DNA of 46,278 nucleotides. Source: Bacteroidota bacterium. GTDB taxonomy: Bacteria > Bacteroidota > Bacteroidia > Bacteroidales > F082. Every line of letters starts with the position of its first letter. The stretch's first letter is position 1. The notes beneath the pieces were generated by a model. The model was not told where the DNA came from and searched no databases. It saw only the letters and a list, made by a program, of their open reading frames with translations. Position numbers and translations under genes: made by a program. The DNA lies in assembly GCA_016845105.1 (NCBI GenBank), contig JAERTF010000162.1, positions 1 to 46,278 on the forward strand. Direction: 5' to 3'. Of this stretch, positions 1 through 7,613 are shown piece by piece.

Positions 1-1833
1 ATGAAAATACTATTAAATTCTCTTCCTCCTGCTGATATTCATACTCCTTCTATTTCACTTTCTATCCTAAAGAAGTTTATGGATACAGTTGGGGTTGAAA
101 CGGAAATCAAATACTGGAATTTTATAATATCTCCAATGCTTGAATATTCGGATAGTGAGAACTCAGAGGATAGGTTACTACCTTTTTTATCAATTTTAAA
201 CGATCGGAATAATTGTGAAAAAGGAAATAAAAGAATATTATCCTTGCTTCAAAAGCTGAAACCAAAATACAGTACTTATGGTAATGATTACTATGCTAGG
301 TTTATTCAAAAATCAAAGGAAGAAATAATACTAACCATTGAAAAAGAACTTCAACGGATTGATTTTAGTGATGTGCAAATACTTGGAATATCCGCAAAAT
401 ATTATCAATGGATACCAGGTATTTTGTTAGCTGAACTGTTGAAAAAGGTGGCCCCTCATGTTCATGTTTTGGTTGGAGGTTTTGGAAATGCAAATATGGC
501 CATGGAGGCAATGAAAATTTGCCCATATTTCGATATGGCAACATGGGGTGAAGGTGAATATCCATTATTGCGGTTAGTTGAAGAGTTAGCTAATGAGGAA
601 CCTAATTATTCATTAATTCCTCGTTTCTTATATAGATCCCATGATGAAATCATAAAATCAATAACCAACAAAAGTGAATATCTTGATTTTGAAAACTATC
701 CATTTCCTGATTATACTGATTTCATTAAAAGTTATACTAATCAAGATGAGTTTGAACATGTGCACATTCCAATAAATACAATTCGTTCATGTCATTGGAC
801 CAAATGCAAGTTTTGTGACTTTAACGAGGGCTATAGATTAAGAATGAGAACACCCGAGTGTATTGTTAGCGAAATAGAGCACATTAGTTCTGAATATGGA
901 TTAACTACCTTTTCATTTGTTGATAGTGATACCTTTGGTAATGTCCAACATTTTAACAAACTTCTTGATTTAATCATTGAGCTTAAATTAAAAACAGAGC
1001 AAGACTTTATTTTTTGGGCTGAGATTATACCAAATACTCAATTTACTGCATCAATGTTTGAACGAATGGTAATTGCAGGGTTTAAAAATATTTTTATTGG
1101 TTATGATGGACTTTCTGATTCTATGCTTATGAAAATGGATAAAAGCAATAGCTTTTCCGACAACCTATTCTTTGTTAAACAAAGTATAATGGTTGGTATT
1201 GATCCTTACGTTAATGTTATTAAACATATACCCTTTGAAACCGAAGAAGATGTGCAAGAATGTATTCAAAACTTGCATTACACACGTTTCTTTTATAACG
1301 ATCCACTGGTGTCATTTACCCATAATTACGTTAATCTGGTATTATCATCAATGAGCAAGTACTATCGATCGCTTTCAGGTGAAGAAAAGAAAAGTTACAA
1401 CTATGATGTGATTACCTATTTGTTACCTAGGTATTTTCCTGATGATGAAAAAAGGTTTCATTTATTTAGATACGAAAAAAACATTCCTGTAAATGCAAAA
1501 GAATGGGAAAAGCTACTTGAAATAGAAAAGTACTACAAAAAAAATAACTTTAGTTACAAGGTTCAGGAGAATAACGGGTTAATATATTATACCGAATATC
1601 TTAACGATGAAGAAATTGAAAGTATAATTTTTGAAGAATCTGAATATGGAGCTGTTCTAAAAATAATTCAACACAGGGTACTAACATTTGATGAACTATT
1701 TAGCGAAGTAAGAACTGTAGTGGATTTTATATCAAGGGAACGATTAATTGAAGTGCTGGGGCAACTAAAAAAGGCATTCATTATCTATTGTAATAAAGAT
1801 TATTCAAATGTTATATCATTAATTACTCTTTAA
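1..1833 (+). CDS. B12-binding domain radical SAM protein
   Basis: Probable cobalamin-dependent radical SAM enzyme of 610 residues. The N-terminal half (about 118-200) looks like a B12-binding Rossmann domain: a beta strand ILGISAKYY, then LVGGFGNA and a WGEGEYPLLRLVEEL stretch typical of this group. The radical SAM core follows (about 255-460), with cluster cysteines at 264, 269 and 272 in SCHWTKCKFCDF. The spacing is CX4CX2C rather than the common CX3CX2C, which is seen in some B12-type subfamilies. The last 70 residues look like a small winged-helix-like domain. Such enzymes act as methylases or peptide-modifying enzymes, including in RiPP maturation, but no precursor peptide is visible here. 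The ATG is base 1 of the window. It reads like a natural start (MKILLNSLPP), though upstream context is missing. Substrate unknown. Confidence 0.8.
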   Translation: MKILLNSLPPADIHTPSISLSILKKFMDTVGVETEIKYWNFIISPMLEYSDSENSEDRLLPFLSILNDRNNCEKGNKRILSLLQKLKPKYSTYGNDYYARFIQKSKEEIILTIEKELQRIDFSDVQILGISAKYYQWIPGILLAELLKKVAPHVHVLVGGFGNANMAMEAMKICPYFDMATWGEGEYPLLRLVEELANEEPNYSLIPRFLYRSHDEIIKSITNKSEYLDFENYPFPDYTDFIKSYTNQDEFEHVHIPINTIRSCHWTKCKFCDFNEGYRLRMRTPECIVSEIEHISSEYGLTTFSFVDSDTFGNVQHFNKLLDLIIELKLKTEQDFIFWAEIIPNTQFTASMFERMVIAGFKNIFIGYDGLSDSMLMKMDKSNSFSDNLFFVKQSIMVGIDPYVNVIKHIPFETEEDVQECIQNLHYTRFFYNDPLVSFTHNYVNLVLSSMSKYYRSLSGEEKKSYNYDVITYLLPRYFPDDEKRFHLFRYEKNIPVNAKEWEKLLEIEKYYKKNNFSYKVQENNGLIYYTEYLNDEEIESIIFEESEYGAVLKIIQHRVLTFDELFSEVRTVVDFISRERLIEVLGQLKKAFIIYCNKDYSNVISLITL

Positions 1834-1933
1834 AGCCAGTGCTGTTTAAATTTTTGATTGTATTAATAATTACAGTTTATTTTGCTTTATTTTTGCAATC
1901 AACATTATATGATTATTAAATAGTTTTAATAAT

Positions 1934-2521
1934 ATGACTGAAATCTTTCTGCAATCAGTTTCACCGTCCATTGTTAGTGTTTTCTTTCATAATATTGAAG
2001 TAGAGATCCTTAGGGATCTCAACCTGAACAGGATTACTGAATTTGATGGTTTCTTTCAGTTTATTAGTAACTCTGTTTCTTATGTTTCATGGGGATTAAC
2101 ATTGTTTTTATTGTTTTTTGCACTTATATTTAAGAAAATCGAGTTAAAAAGGAAAGCTGTTTTTTTAATCTCAACCGTCTCTATTTCTTCCATAATAAGT
2201 CTTATTTTAAAATATACAATCGATCGTCCCCGACCATTTATTTCCTATGATTTTATAGAGAAACTTTCGGTTGGTGGAAGTCCATCCTTCCCTTCAGGAC
2301 ATACCGCTGAGGCAACGGCATTTGCACTAGCTGTTTGTATCATATATCCACGATGGTACATAATTATTCCTTCTTTAACTTGGGCAATTTTAGTAGGATA
2401 TTCACGTATGTCACTAGGAGTGCATTATCCCAGTGATGTTCTTGCAGGAGTAATTATAGGTGTGCTTTCTGCTTACCTATGTTCGAAAAGTCAGAAGTGC
2501 CTAAAAGAGCTAACTGTCTGA
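1934..2521 (+). CDS. PAP2-family membrane phosphatase
   Basis: A 195-residue type 2 phosphatidic acid phosphatase-family membrane protein. All three signature motifs are present: KYTIDRPRP (about 92-100), FPSGHT (about 118-123, with His122), and YSRMSLGVHYPSD (about 156-168, with the catalytic His near 164 and Asp near 168). Hydrophobic segments at about 45-65, 75-92, 125-150 and 168-185 make it an integral inner-membrane protein with the active site probably on the outer face. Family members remove phosphate from lipid phosphates such as undecaprenyl pyrophosphate or phosphatidylglycerol phosphate; the substrate cannot be told from sequence. It lies 100 bp after the radical SAM gene on the same strand and faces the sensor kinase gene convergently across 80 bp. 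Confidence 0.9.
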   Translation: MTEIFLQSVSPSIVSVFFHNIEVEILRDLNLNRITEFDGFFQFISNSVSYVSWGLTLFLLFFALIFKKIELKRKAVFLISTVSISSIISLILKYTIDRPRPFISYDFIEKLSVGGSPSFPSGHTAEATAFALAVCIIYPRWYIIIPSLTWAILVGYSRMSLGVHYPSDVLAGVIIGVLSAYLCSKSQKCLKELTV

Positions 2522-2601
2522 AGTTGTGCTGATATATAGTGCAAGCTCAGATAAATAATATCATTCAGTATTTTCTAAATGACTTAATACACTGATAATT
2601 G

Positions 2602-5600
2602 CTATCGTTTCATATGTTTATTTATCATATCAATTAGTAATTTGCTATTTATTGGTTTTGCAATATAGTCGTCACAACCAGCTGAAATTGCATTGTTTTT
2701 CTCACCAGCAAGTGCGTATGCTGTTTGGGCAATAATAATTACATCTTCATTGAATTTGCGAATATTTTTTGTTGCTTTATAACCACCCATAATTGGCATT
2801 TTAGCATCCATAAGTACTAAATCAATATCTGCGTTCTTTTTCAATGATTCTATGGCTTCTTTTCCATTATATACTCTTATTATTTTACTAGCTATATTAC
2901 TTAGTATGATTTCAAAATGTTCATAACTCGTATCATCATCTTCGGCTATTAATATCTTGATTTTATTATCAATCTCTTTTGTGTTTGAAAATTCTTTCTT
3001 AGTATTTATTTCAGGTTGTTCTGGTTTTTCTATCCATGGTAATGTAAAACAGAATGTTGTGCCCATATTAATTTCTGAATCAACATGTATTTTACCAGAT
3101 AGCATCTCAACATAAGCTTCTGTAATGGCAAGCCCTAACCCTGATCCTTCGCGAGCATAGGAATCCTCAATGTCTGCTTGTTCAAATCTATTGAATATGG
3201 AATGAATTCGGTTTTTTGGTATACCAATTCCGGTATCTGTTATTTTAAATTCCAATTCTGCTCCTTTTTTAATACAATATATTTTTATGCTTCCTTTATC
3301 TGTAAACTTAATTGCATTTTTAATAAGGTTTGTAATAATTGAATTGAATTTAGTTTTATCTGAAATAATAATACTTTGCTTAGGAAGTTTATTAATTAGC
3401 TGCAGTCGAATACCTTTTGTATTAGCTTCCTTAACAAAAAATTCAAAAATATTTTCAATTTCTTCAAAAATATTAACCTGTGTTTTCCATATTTCAATTT
3501 GTCCGGCATCAATTTTCGAGATGTCAATTATGTCGTTTACAGTATTGAGCATACGATCACCACTTTTTCTTATGATTTCAATAAATTTATCACGTTTCTC
3601 CCCACTTAGATCCTTTTCATTTAGTAACTTAGCAAACCCAAGAATACCATTCATAGGTGTTCGAATTTCATGGCTCATATTTGAAAGGAATGCTGATTTT
3701 AACCTATCACTTTCTTCTGCTTTTTCTTTGGCTTTTATTAGTTCTTGTTCATGTTTTATTTGTAGTTCTATATCTATCATCGTGCCAACCATGCGTTTGG
3801 GCTTACCATTATTGTCCTTTTCAACTACCATCCCTTTTCCTTTGACCCACTTCCAATTATTATTACTCATTCTAAGTCTGTGTTTGCATTCCCATTGTTC
3901 CGTGTGTCCTTCCAAGTGCTGTTTTAATGTTTCAAAGACTCCTTCTCGATCATCCTTATGAATACGTTCTTCCCAGGTTTCGAATTTGTCTTCTATCTTA
4001 TCAACACCAAGTATTGTTCTCCATGCATTACTATATACAACCTTATTAGTAATTAAATCCCAATCCCATATTCCATCCTTTGTTGCTTCTAATGAGAGCT
4101 TTAGTCTTTCTTCGCTTTCCTTGAGGCTTTTTTCGGCTTCTTTTCTACTAGTGATATCCTGCAATGTACCTTTAAGAGCAACCACATTATTATCATTGTC
4201 AAAAATTGGCTCTCCAGTCGAAATAGCATGACGGTATTTTTTGTTATTACCAGTGAATTCAAGTTCAACTTCAACACTTTTGCCTTCATTAATTATTTTT
4301 TCTGATGCATTCTTATATAACTGCCAGCTTTCCGGTGTATAGTATTTCTCATGATTTGAAACATCTAAAGCTTCATTTTTATCTTTGAAACCTATAATAC
4401 TAATTAATTCATCAGACATTGTTAGTCTTCCTGTTTTAATATCGAGAGTCCAGTTTCCAATATTTGCTATCCTTTGAGCATCTCTTAGGCTAGCTTCACT
4501 TTCTTTAAGAGCTCTTTCTACTCGTTTTCTCTCGGCGATACCTCTTGTAGTACCTTGCATTCCAATGAAATCACCATTTGAATCAAGTAACAATGTGCTT
4601 GATATTTCAACATCAAATTCTTCGTTTGCTTTGTTTAGCATTTTTGTTTCAAAGTTAATATGCGGTCTTGTTAATCGATTCTCGATGTGATTCTTAGCTA
4701 TTGCATCTACCTTAACAAATTCTTCCTTAGTAAAATGTGAGGCTAAGGGAGTACCTACCCATTCACCTGGCTTGAATCCGGCAATACTCTCAAGTGCAGG
4801 ACTTAAATAAACAAAAGTTAAGTGCTTATCTATTGTCCAGACACATTCGCTTGAGTTTTCAGAAAGTAAACGAAACTTTTCCTCACTTTCAATTAACGCT
4901 TGTTCTGATTTTTTTTGTTCACTTATATCAAAAAAGTTTAAAATAAACAAGTTATCAATAAGATGAAAAGAAGTTACTTCCAGAGTTTTATCATAAATAT
5001 CGTAGTATTCATTGAAACTAATTGATTTGCTTTCTTTTACAACGGGTTCATATCTTTCTAGTAAGATTTCAAGGGTTTTTTCATCTACTAAATCTGAGGC
5101 TTTCTTTCCGATTATTTCATTTATATTGAAACCGGTTTGTATTTGTGTTGAACTGTTTCCTTGAATATGAATAAAGTCAATAGCTTTGTCATTATCATCT
5201 TTAATTAATTCACATATTACTATTCCAAATGGTGAGTTCTCGAATAAGCATCTAAACTTAGTTTCACTTTCTATAATTGATTTTTTGGCTTTTTCTCTAT
5301 TTGTAATATCAGTCACAAATGCATAGTAATATTCAACCTCTTCTTTATCATTAAATCGTACATGGACAGTAAGCTCAACCGGTATTCTACAGCCGTCTTT
5401 TCGAATATACTCTTTTTCATATACTACCGCTTTTTTTGTATTATTTAGTTCACTTAAGTGTTGGTGTTCGCTTTCAATCCATTCAGGAGGTGTTAGAACT
5501 GTATTCCAGTCGATTGTTTTTAATTCCTCTTCACTATATCCAGTTAGTTTTTGATAAGCTTTATTGGATGAACCCAAACTACCATCAGGGTAACCCACGG

Positions 5601-6147
5601 CAATTCCTATGCTGGCTTCAGACACTAGTTTGGCCCAGAAGCTTGTTTCCTTTGTTGCTTCTTCCAATTCCAGAAGGGATGATTTTAATTTTTGTTCGCT
5701 TGCAACCATCTGCTGGTTTATGGCAAGCAGTTGCTGATTACTAGCTTTCAATTGTTGATTAGCAGCTTGTAATTGTTGTTCATTCGCCGCTAGCTGTTGA
5801 TTGAGTGATTGTAGGTTTCTTTCACTCTCCTTTAACTCATTTTCAGTTTGAATTCTTTCACTTATATCTTCAGAACAAATAAAATATGTACTAGTTTCAT
5901 GGATTTTAATAGCAGTACTTACCATAGTTCGGTAGTTGCCATTTTCATGTCTAAACCGGTATGTTACAACTCCTGATCCTGTTTCTTTTGTTTTGGAGAA
6001 ACTTTCAATTACTTTTTGACGATCATCTTCATGAATGAAAGAGAATGCATTATCACCTGTTAAGCTATCTTTGGAATGACCTGTTTCTTCACTTACTTTG
6101 TTATTAATATCAAGATACTGACCCTCCCCCGTAATATGACCAAGCAT
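2602..6147 (-). CDS. Hybrid histidine kinase, multi-PAS with C-terminal receiver (3' part of a split gene)
   Basis: Cytoplasmic-type hybrid sensor kinase of 1181 residues in this frame. Order: PAS (1-95), glutamine-rich heptad coiled coil (about 115-156), five more PAS or PAS-like units (about 165-800), HisKA with the phospho-acceptor His near 826 in NMSHEIRTPMNG, HATPase with N box (NLIKNAIKF), G1 box (DTGIGIP) and G2 box (GSGLGLA), then a receiver with Asp near 1114 in LVLMDAKMP. No membrane segment is visible, so it probably senses an internal signal. The ATG at 6147 lies inside a PAS domain, so it is unlikely to be the true start. The open frame continues upstream (LKKSEEKFKILFNNAPT) to an A7 run at 6189-6195. 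There a -1 shift joins it to the GAF frame 6602-6093. It is the last gene of the kinase/cheD operon. Confidence 0.9.
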   Translation of the reverse strand: MLGHITGEGQYLDINNKVSEETGHSKDSLTGDNAFSFIHEDDRQKVIESFSKTKETGSGVVTYRFRHENGNYRTMVSTAIKIHETSTYFICSEDISERIQTENELKESERNLQSLNQQLAANEQQLQAANQQLKASNQQLLAINQQMVASEQKLKSSLLELEEATKETSFWAKLVSEASIGIAVGYPDGSLGSSNKAYQKLTGYSEEELKTIDWNTVLTPPEWIESEHQHLSELNNTKKAVVYEKEYIRKDGCRIPVELTVHVRFNDKEEVEYYYAFVTDITNREKAKKSIIESETKFRCLFENSPFGIVICELIKDDNDKAIDFIHIQGNSSTQIQTGFNINEIIGKKASDLVDEKTLEILLERYEPVVKESKSISFNEYYDIYDKTLEVTSFHLIDNLFILNFFDISEQKKSEQALIESEEKFRLLSENSSECVWTIDKHLTFVYLSPALESIAGFKPGEWVGTPLASHFTKEEFVKVDAIAKNHIENRLTRPHINFETKMLNKANEEFDVEISSTLLLDSNGDFIGMQGTTRGIAERKRVERALKESEASLRDAQRIANIGNWTLDIKTGRLTMSDELISIIGFKDKNEALDVSNHEKYYTPESWQLYKNASEKIINEGKSVEVELEFTGNNKKYRHAISTGEPIFDNDNNVVALKGTLQDITSRKEAEKSLKESEERLKLSLEATKDGIWDWDLITNKVVYSNAWRTILGVDKIEDKFETWEERIHKDDREGVFETLKQHLEGHTEQWECKHRLRMSNNNWKWVKGKGMVVEKDNNGKPKRMVGTMIDIELQIKHEQELIKAKEKAEESDRLKSAFLSNMSHEIRTPMNGILGFAKLLNEKDLSGEKRDKFIEIIRKSGDRMLNTVNDIIDISKIDAGQIEIWKTQVNIFEEIENIFEFFVKEANTKGIRLQLINKLPKQSIIISDKTKFNSIITNLIKNAIKFTDKGSIKIYCIKKGAELEFKITDTGIGIPKNRIHSIFNRFEQADIEDSYAREGSGLGLAITEAYVEMLSGKIHVDSEINMGTTFCFTLPWIEKPEQPEINTKKEFSNTKEIDNKIKILIAEDDDTSYEHFEIILSNIASKIIRVYNGKEAIESLKKNADIDLVLMDAKMPIMGGYKATKNIRKFNEDVIIIAQTAYALAGEKNNAISAGCDDYIAKPINSKLLIDMINKHMKR
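5680..5805 (-). repeat. Six tandem heptad (21-bp) coiled-coil repeats inside the kinase gene
   Basis: Six successive seven-residue units, of the type [L/N/S]NQQL.A with a repeated QQ pair, are encoded in tandem, each 21 bp long. They form a signalling-helix coiled coil between the first and second PAS domains. A shorter version of the same motif (ATNQQLAANNQQLIAN) closes the first PAS fragment near 6600-6650. The periodicity is seen directly in the sequence; the signal-transmitting role is inferred from similar linkers in other PAS kinases. Confidence 0.75.
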
Positions 6148-6602
6148 TGTTGGTGCATTATTAAAAAGTATCTTGAATTTTTCTTCACTTTTTTTAGTGC
6201 CTCTTCCGCATGTTTTTTTTCAATGGTTTCGCCAATAATTTTAGCAATTTCTTCAAGAAGTTTGTGTTCTTCAACTAAAAAGGGGCCTTCCGATAACGTT
6301 GGACGTTCTTCTATGTAATAAACAGCTACAGAACCGACAGTCTTACCTTTAACTACAATATCATCAAACTGCTTCCATTTCGATTCTTTAAAATCTTGAG
6401 AAATAAATTGCTTGCCATTAAAAATTATCTTGGCACGTGTTATTTTAGGATATTGCCATGCTGGTGGTATAATATTTGTAATATCCTGAAGCAATTCTTC
6501 GATCGTTTCCCTAGTTCTAATTAATTTGGAAATTTCGTATAGGAATGAAAGATCCTTTACTCTTTCTGATAGATTATGTGCTTGTTCTTTTATCATTCGC
6601 AA
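6093..6602 (-). CDS. GAF-like sensory fragment (middle part of the split hybrid kinase)
   Basis: 169 residues from a TTG at 6602, or from ATG at 6596. Residues 10-130 (ERVKDLSFLYEISKLIRT ... IPPAWQYP ... EEHKLLEEIAKIIGETIE) match a GAF-like module that normally sits between PAS domains of long Bacteroidota and deltaproteobacterial kinases. The final 30 residues, after HAEEALKK, are highly atypical and read as an out-of-frame tail. The -1 frame at the A7 run 6189-6195 instead gives SEEKFKILFNNAP, the standard start of a PAS domain, and runs into the 1181-residue kinase. No Shine-Dalgarno-like sequence is visible before the start. This is best read as an internal piece of one gene spanning 7119-2602. 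Confidence 0.6.
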   Translation of the reverse strand: MRMIKEQAHNLSERVKDLSFLYEISKLIRTRETIEELLQDITNIIPPAWQYPKITRAKIIFNGKQFISQDFKESKWKQFDDIVVKGKTVGSVAVYYIEERPTLSEGPFLVEEHKLLEEIAKIIGETIEKKHAEEALKKVKKNSRYFLIMHQQCLVILRGRVSILILITK

Positions 6603-7119
6603 TTAATTGCTGGTTATTTGCTGCAAGTTGTTGGTTTGTAGCTCTAAATTGCAGTTCAGTGGCAGACAACTGTAGGTTTCTTGTTTCAAGTTCTTGAGGT
6701 GTTGTAGTTATCTCTGAACTAGAAAGAATAGGAGTTTCTCGAATCACTCCCTCTATTGCGTATCCAGTATCTTTAGTAATTAGGACTTTTTTAAAATTAC
6801 ACAGTAACCATTTATGAGAACCGTCGTTACGAACAATTAATAGTTTATAGTTATTGATTTTTTCCTTGCTATAAATTTCATTGATAATATTGTGTACTTC
6901 AGCATGATCTTTAGAATGTGAAGTCAAAGGAATGCCAATGATATCATTTTCATTTTGATAACCCAGCATTTTTATCATGGCAAAGTTTGCCAAAGTTATT
7001 GTTCCATCAGTATCAAACCTAATAAACCCCTCATCAAAGGAATTCAAGAATTTAAGCATGTCTTTGGTAATTGTAGTTTTTATATCTTCCATACAAATCT
7101 TTATTTTCGAGAGCTCCAT
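6574..7119 (-). CDS. PAS-domain fragment (5' part of the split hybrid kinase)
   Basis: 181 residues: one PAS domain (about 20-130, with FLNSFDEGFIRFDTDGTITLAN and the IVRNDGSHKWLLCNF strand), then a coiled coil ending in NQQLIANDKRTST. The ATG at 7119 overlaps the cheD end by 19 bp. The internal ATG at 7092, 8 bp after the cheD stop, is an equally good start. The coiled coil breaks off just where it should run into the GAF-like linker. A +1 shift at the A4 run 6588-6591 gives IANDKEQAHNLSERVKDL and joins it to the next frame. It is therefore probably the N-terminus of a single kinase of about 1500 residues. As a separate short PAS protein it would be unusual but not impossible. Confidence 0.65.
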   Translation of the reverse strand: MELSKIKICMEDIKTTITKDMLKFLNSFDEGFIRFDTDGTITLANFAMIKMLGYQNENDIIGIPLTSHSKDHAEVHNIINEIYSKEKINNYKLLIVRNDGSHKWLLCNFKKVLITKDTGYAIEGVIRETPILSSSEITTTPQELETRNLQLSATELQFRATNQQLAANNQQLIANDKRTST

Positions 7120-7589
7120 AACAATTTTTCACCTGAGTCACCTTCGGTAAAATAAACCTCATCATTTTCAATATCAAAACGAACCGACCTGCGAAGTATT
7201 CCACCTAAGGCTTTTGCAGATATTGATAGTTGTTTTTCATTTAAAATACTTATTACTGAGTTTATATTATTCTTACATATTGTATCATTACTTTTTTTTA
7301 ATACGTTACCAGCACCCACAAGACAAAAGTGAAGAGTTGACCTACCAACACCTTGTTGCTGCATAAGTTGTAGCAAACTTTCAATTGCATTAACAGCATA
7401 TTTTAATTTGTTTTGGGTTTCTTTCACGGGTGCGTTACCTGGTAGCATTATATGAGCCATAGCACCATACTGCTGCTTCTTGTCAATAGCGGTTACTACA
7501 ATACATGATCCAATAGCGGTTGAGACTAGAATATTGTTGATATCTCCTATTTTCACCTCACCTGTTGCTATATTTATTATTTTTTTCAT
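7101..7589 (-). CDS. cheD: CheD-like chemoreceptor glutamine deamidase
   Basis: A 162-residue CheD family protein, the usual family length. Known CheD proteins deamidate glutamines in methyl-accepting chemoreceptors and may interact with CheC. The catalytic set is visible: Thr24 and Cys29 in VSTAIGSC, and His46 in AHIMLP. The family C-terminal pattern LGGILRRSVRFDIENDEVYFTEG is also present. It starts 24 bp after the large kinase gene and overlaps the next PAS frame, so it is co-transcribed with the kinases. No chemoreceptor, CheA, CheW or CheC gene lies in the window. Its target may be encoded elsewhere, or it may act on a protein of this kinase pathway; the latter is inference. Confidence 0.9.
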   Translation of the reverse strand: MKKIINIATGEVKIGDINNILVSTAIGSCIVVTAIDKKQQYGAMAHIMLPGNAPVKETQNKLKYAVNAIESLLQLMQQQGVGRSTLHFCLVGAGNVLKKSNDTICKNNINSVISILNEKQLSISAKALGGILRRSVRFDIENDEVYFTEGDSGEKLLWSSRK

Positions 7590-7613
7590 TCATTGTACAT
7601 TTAATTAGCAGTA

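Larger units (their letters stand above)
2602..7119 (-). pseudogene. Reconstructed interrupted gene: PAS-coil-GAF-PAS(6)-HisKA-HATPase-REC kinase
   Basis: The three overlapping minus-strand frames form one continuous domain order when a +1 shift at about 6588-6591 and a -1 shift at 6189-6195 are allowed. The result is about 1500 residues. The joined protein resembles the intact 1323-residue kinase encoded upstream in the same operon, which argues that the breaks are secondary. They could be assembly or sequencing errors in A-runs, recent decay, or (for the A7 site) ribosomal or transcriptional slippage. It is listed as an interrupted gene rather than proven dead: every domain of the 3' part keeps its catalytic residues. 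Confidence 0.6.

Noticed and set aside
3287..3961. Plus-strand 224-codon open frame opposite the kinase gene
   Set aside because: It lies entirely inside the kinase coding region, its composition is antisense-like (Ser/Ile/Phe/Leu-rich), and the kinase frame is certain.
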